From NCBI RefSeq assembly GCF_000243275.1, contig NZ_CM001437.1, forward strand, positions 2,162,490 through 2,226,489: a stretch of DNA of 64,000 nucleotides. Reading direction: 5' to 3'. A model generated the notes under the pieces. That model ran no database searches. It was given only the letters and a program-made list of their open reading frames with translations, and was not told where the DNA came from. Made by a program: the position numbers and the translations under genes. The DNA is from Myroides odoratus DSM 2801. GTDB taxonomy: Bacteria > Bacteroidota > Bacteroidia > Flavobacteriales > Flavobacteriaceae. Positions 62,186-64,000 of this stretch are shown piece by piece; the stretch's first letter is position 1; each line of letters opens with the position of its first letter.

Positions 62186-63559
62186 TTAATAAACGACAAT
62201 TAACGTTCGGTCATCATGATTTCCTTTACTCCAAAAATCCATCCAAGCGACTAATTGTTCTGCTATTTGGTGATCATCGTTAAAATCTACTTTTATATCA
62301 TCTTCGTTTTCTCCTTGTAAATCAGCAATAAAATCAGTCCAAGCTGGAGTTTGCATGAGTTGACTTTCAGTGCCAAACTTAGGATCGTATATTCCATCAC
62401 TCATGGCAAATAAATAACTGAAATGTGGGGTGTAGAATACATGTAAACGATGAATAATTGGCTCTTCATGTACTTCTTTCATCGTTATGAATCGAGTTCC
62501 TCCACCAAATTCTCCCACATCTAATTTATTTAATACGGTTGCCTTTTGAAGCGTATCATCATAAATAACAATTGGGCAATCTCCCACACTATAGGACAGG
62601 AATAAAAACCCTTGGTCTATTTTTTTGCAGAGCACAAAAGCGAGTGTAGTATGAATTTCTTCTAATTGGAGGTTGCTTTGTTTCACTTGTTCCTTTAAAT
62701 TAGAAAATAGAGAAGAGATACAAGTAGAAAATGCTACAGTAAGCTCAGGTGTTACTGCAATAGACTGTGCTACTTGTTCTGGCAAAGCACAATGAGCAAG
62801 AGCTGTATCCAAAGTAAGAAGTATTTCTTGCTCTTGAAAGTAATCTTGAAGAAAGGAAGTAACCCATTGAGCCCCTTGACGGGCATAAGGAGCAGATCCT
62901 GCACCATCCGCAACAGCGAGTAATCCCCATTCCTCTGTTAGTTGTATATGACAATAGGCATCATCGCGGTAAGCTCCAACATGTGCATGAGATCGCCCGC
63001 GTTTAGATGCTGCAACGAGTTTGCGATTCAAGAATTCACTTGTGCTACTCATTGTATCAGGTTGTGCATATAAACTTGAAGAATCACTAGGTAGATTTCT
63101 CCAAAGATCCTTAGGATTGGCATTTACCATAAAGTAAATAGATTTCTTTTCTAGTTGAGTAGGGGCTTTTTGATGACTAAATACAATTTCTATTTTAGAA
63201 GAAGTCATAGCTAATGGAATGCCTGTAATGGTGCCTTGTATAGCATCATAAGACAAACCCAATGGCTCTAATCCTTCTATTGTTTTAATTTTTAAATGAG
63301 GAAATTGCTGTATATCCAAGGTAAAAGTATAAGTCCTACCAACTTCACCATGAGGTAACGTCAAATGCTCATCTTTAAATTCTTCTATTTCTTGATACAT
63401 CATAAAGTGTTCGATCACGTGATTTTGAAAGGTTTCTATCCACTCGACGCCTTGAGTAATTTCTTCTTTTTTCAATAATTGATCAATGAAGGTGTCGTGT
63501 AACTTTTTATCGATAGCAGTGTGTTGTTCGAGAACATATTTTAAAAAGCGATGACTCAT
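62186..63559 (-). CDS. PP2C phosphatase with Ig-like N-terminal domain (TerY-P triad)
   Basis: 457 residues. A helical start (1-65) is followed by an Ig-like fold of the He_PIG type at about 68-146 (GLSYDAIQGTITGIPLA is its signature). The PP2C domain (about 185-457) has GAYRDDAY, VADGAGSAPYA, YSVGDCPIVIY, MSDGIYDP and HDDRTLIVVY, the metal-binding acidic residues of the family in their usual order. No signal peptide or membrane helix is seen, so the Ig-like domain is probably intracellular. The start overlaps the TerY stop by one base (TAATG), showing translational coupling. Confidence 0.88.
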   Translation of the reverse strand: MSHRFLKYVLEQHTAIDKKLHDTFIDQLLKKEEITQGVEWIETFQNHVIEHFMMYQEIEEFKDEHLTLPHGEVGRTYTFTLDIQQFPHLKIKTIEGLEPLGLSYDAIQGTITGIPLAMTSSKIEIVFSHQKAPTQLEKKSIYFMVNANPKDLWRNLPSDSSSLYAQPDTMSSTSEFLNRKLVAASKRGRSHAHVGAYRDDAYCHIQLTEEWGLLAVADGAGSAPYARQGAQWVTSFLQDYFQEQEILLTLDTALAHCALPEQVAQSIAVTPELTVAFSTCISSLFSNLKEQVKQSNLQLEEIHTTLAFVLCKKIDQGFLFLSYSVGDCPIVIYDDTLQKATVLNKLDVGEFGGGTRFITMKEVHEEPIIHRLHVFYTPHFSYLFAMSDGIYDPKFGTESQLMQTPAWTDFIADLQGENEDDIKVDFNDDHQIAEQLVAWMDFWSKGNHDDRTLIVVY

Positions 63560-64000
63560 TATCCTAAAGTTCGATTGATATCAAAATCAGAATCAGAAAG
63601 CCCATAATGTCCTTCATTGCCACACCACGGACAAGTATTATATCCATCACCTGATATACAATGAACCCCGCCACAAACACAAGTCGCTACGGAATAAATA
63701 TTACCACAACAAGGACAACTAGGATTACCCCTTAGTTCTTGTGAAGAAACTTTTAGGGAATAATCTCGGTTACTAGAGTATTGTTTATAGGTGGCTTCAT
63801 CAATTCTAAATGCACCTTCTGCAATATAATCCCTAGATTGTAGATCCCAAAAACCTGAATCTGAAAAAGATCGCTTGAATTTGATGAGATACATACGCTC
63901 AGTCTTAGAACATTTAGCATTGAGTACAACGAATTGATCATCAGGTATAGTATGATTCTTAGTTAAATCAATTTTTTCAATTACGTCTGGATGAGCTTTG
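63559..64000 (-). CDS. TerY-type protein, C-terminal zinc-ribbon part (cut by window edge)
   Basis: The frame is open from the right window edge to the TAA at 63561-63559. A Met at 63894 is internal, since the frame continues upstream in protein-like sequence (AHPDVIEKIDL, DDQFVVLNAKC). Visible are ~146 C-terminal residues with a Cys cluster CPCCGNIYSVATCVCGG, then CISG and CPWCGNEGHYG, a TerY-C-like zinc ribbon. In known TerY-P systems this ribbon follows a von Willebrand A domain, which should lie just outside the window. It is the first visible gene of the unit. Confidence 0.75.
   Translation of the reverse strand, partial: KAHPDVIEKIDLTKNHTIPDDQFVVLNAKCSKTERMYLIKFKRSFSDSGFWDLQSRDYIAEGAFRIDEATYKQYSSNRDYSLKVSSQELRGNPSCPCCGNIYSVATCVCGGVHCISGDGYNTCPWCGNEGHYGLSDSDFDINRTLG

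Overview
AT-rich chromosomal DNA from a member of the Bacteroidota, almost certainly the family Flavobacteriaceae; a Myroides-like genus fits the protein style, but that is inference. Supporting signs are TAnnTTTG-type promoter -7 boxes, a PorP/SprF protein beside a gliding-motility C-terminal (CHU_C) protein, many small lipoproteins, an IF2 with a long charged N-terminal tail, and a NuoG without the molybdopterin-type half. No tRNA, rRNA, CRISPR array or transposase gene was seen.

Layout. 1-3718: edge of a lipoprotein gene, a SCO-type copper chaperone, and the iron operon feoA-feoB-small Cys-rich partner. 3900-6746: accessory stretch with two related lipoprotein genes (one with a thioredoxin-like CGHC), a small orphan gene with a decayed copy beside it, and a G-rich 16/17-bp tandem repeat. 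6747-19617 (minus): complete 14-gene complex I operon nuoA-N from a clear promoter at 19649-19680. 19827-25232 (minus): cold-shock protein; the lipid/ribosome cluster yceD(DUF177)-rpmF-fabH-accB-accC; pdxA. 25290-27572 (plus): ribE, an ECF-like sigma factor, a small protein and an MscS-type membrane protein. 27843-28670: tandem universal stress protein. 28850-33612 (plus): rimP-nusA-infB behind a leader hairpin that looks like an attenuator. 33741-40901: metallopeptidase, nuclease-fold secreted protein, ribF-HTTM pair, queD-lpxH pair, outer-membrane barrel candidate, enoyl-CoA hydratase.

41888-55636 (plus) is a surface operon: a ~1,900-residue modular protein, a protein with three and a half near-identical 131-residue repeats, a small relative of its N-terminus, a CHU_C protein, a PorP/SprF outer-membrane protein and an OmpA-family protein. 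It is preceded by a ~1 kb non-coding stretch with a 13-bp direct repeat. 55717-59481: small exported Cys protein whose reading frame runs through a terminator, a lipoprotein, a HipB/HipA toxin-antitoxin pair with a candidate operator, and a TPR-like exported protein.

59564-64000 (minus) is the most notable system: a run of TerY-type zinc-ribbon protein (cut by the window edge), PP2C phosphatase, divergent Ser/Thr kinase and TerC membrane protein. This matches the known TerY-P phospho-signalling triad of tellurium-resistance-type stress systems, here placed directly upstream of a TerC. The phosphatase has an Ig-like (He_PIG) N-terminal domain and the kinase lacks the usual VAIK lysine position.

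Dispersed through the window at gene 3' ends (6285-6672, 27600-27700, 37670-37960) are related non-coding repeats with a G-rich half and a CAC-rich half.
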